The translations under genes and the position numbers were made by a program. Below the pieces are notes generated by a model. The model saw only the letters and a list, made by a program, of their open reading frames with translations. It did no database searches and was not told the origin of the DNA. A stretch of 40,803 nt of DNA from Phycisphaerales bacterium (GTDB lineage: Bacteria; Planctomycetota; Phycisphaerae; Phycisphaerales; SM1A02), in NCBI GenBank assembly GCA_009692045.1, contig SIAA01000016.1, forward strand, positions 1 to 40,803, read 5' to 3'. Every line of letters starts with the position of its first letter. The stretch's first letter is position 1. Below are positions 40,050 through 40,803 of the stretch, piece by piece.

Positions 40050-40803
40050 TCACTTGAGGATTACGCGGACACGCATGCGTACGGTCTGACCGGCCGTGAG
40101 TTTTTCGAGTTGCTTTCCACTGGCGCGCCAGCGGAAAAGAGCGTCAACGACAGGCTCATCGATCTCGAGTTGGTAACCACTGGACTCGAGAAGTCGGCAC
40201 TTGACGGCCTTGCCAGACTTATCAAACTCGATCTCAGCGATGGGATTGCGAGGGCTCGTCGTCAGCTGGGTGAGTGTGGGAAAGACCGGGTTTTTCGTCT
40301 TGATGTTGAGTCCCTTGGCCGCCAGCGGTTTGCCCGCCTTCCAGGTTTCAGGGGGCACATCAACGATGCTGGTCGCCTCTGATTCCTTGTCGGACTTCGC
40401 ACCCGTCTTGGCAGGGCCGGGTGTGGGCGAGGGCGGGCCCGGTGTCGGACTGGGGACCGCTTCAGGCTGCGGTGGGGAGGTTGGTGCCGTTGAAGGATTC
40501 GTGGGCGGCTGCTCACTGGCTGCTCCCTCGCGGGGCTTGATCTCGGTCACCGGTGTCGGCGGCAGAACTGGCTGCGGTTCAACAACTGGTTGCTCAGGCG
40601 GCGGAGGCGGCGCCGGCTCGGGGCCGATGATGATTGCTTCGCCGACCGTGGGTGTACGCACCGTCAGATCAGGCGGAGGTTCGGTCGGCGCGGGCTCCGG
40701 CTGCGGCGCGGGCTGTGCAAGAACTGCCTCTGGTACGGCCGCTCCTAATCCGGTCACAGGCGTTCCCTGCGACGACTCGGGTGGCCTCGAAGCTGGCGCG
40801 CCT
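40050..40803 (-). CDS. TonB-like energy transducer, C-terminal part, cut by right edge
   Basis: The frame is open from the stop at 40050 to the right edge, giving about 251 visible residues; the N-terminus is outside. Residues up to about 150 from the edge are a proline-rich spacer with glutamate and glutamine (EPAPPPPPEQPVVEPQPV-type runs), as in TonB, where it spans the periplasm. The end carries a TonB C-terminal domain: PIAEIEFDKSGKAVKCRLLE, then DEPVVDALFRWRASG and TVRMRVRVIL. A GTG at 40757 could be read as a start, but it would lack the membrane helix that TonB needs, so a longer gene is more likely. Expected partners ExbB/ExbD were not seen. Confidence 0.8.
   Translation of the reverse strand, partial: GAPASRPPESSQGTPVTGLGAAVPEAVLAQPAPQPEPAPTEPPPDLTVRTPTVGEAIIIGPEPAPPPPPEQPVVEPQPVLPPTPVTEIKPREGAASEQPPTNPSTAPTSPPQPEAVPSPTPGPPSPTPGPAKTGAKSDKESEATSIVDVPPETWKAGKPLAAKGLNIKTKNPVFPTLTQLTTSPRNPIAEIEFDKSGKAVKCRLLESSGYQLEIDEPVVDALFRWRASGKQLEKLTAGQTVRMRVRVILK

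Overview
The window reads as chromosomal DNA of a GC-rich bacterium, most likely a planctomycete of the class Phycisphaerae. This is an inference from gene content. The best marker is a xylanase-like protein at 8103-9602, which resembles a family I know from Phycisphaerae. A GlmU with only the uridyltransferase half, a stand-alone copy of the C-terminal domain of B12-dependent ribonucleotide reductase, and an intact mrdA-rodA rod-shape pair also fit. No insertion sequence, prophage, CRISPR array, integrase or rRNA was seen. The window looks like core genome, densely packed on both strands.

Layout. 1-6.1 kb is catabolic: the 5' part of an S9 peptidase (leftward, cut by the edge), an arginase-family ureohydrolase and a ROK sugar kinase (rightward pair), then a DadA-like amino-acid oxidoreductase divergent from a Gfo/Idh/MocA dehydrogenase. 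6.1-8.0 kb is one-carbon and purine metabolism: folD and purC, convergent. 8.1-13.3 kb runs rightward: the xylanase-like protein, a ComEA-like helix-hairpin-helix protein and mfd. 19.0-13.3 kb is a leftward information-processing block: tRNA-Gln(TTG), truncated glmU, prs, rplY, pth, rpsF, ssb, rplI and a TSCPD-domain protein. rpsR, usually between ssb and rplI, is missing. 19.4-22.6 kb has an aldehyde dehydrogenase divergent from aat, then ychF. 22.8-27.1 kb is a tightly overlapped rightward mrdA-rodA-rsmG operon. 27.1-30.6 kb holds an unknown exported protein coupled to a thiolase, divergent from fbp. 30.6-34.9 kb has a possible small membrane protein, clpC, and an exported zinc metallopeptidase. 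34.9-37.9 kb is a leftward nnrE-lolC/E-lolD operon. 37.9-40.8 kb has a family 2 glycosyltransferase, surE and the 3' part of a TonB-like protein cut by the right edge.

Most interesting points. FolD keeps its fold and cofactor motifs but three of its four known catalytic residues are replaced (Lys to Gln, Gln to His, Asp to Glu). The xylanase-like protein has glycine where both catalytic glutamates of family GH10 should lie. A six-unit 17-bp tandem repeat with a dyad core fills most of the gap between rplI and the next gene. glmU starts only 12 nt after the mature 3' end of tRNA-Gln and has no visible ribosome binding site.

All functional calls are from reading motifs by eye. No alignment, profile search or structure prediction was run.
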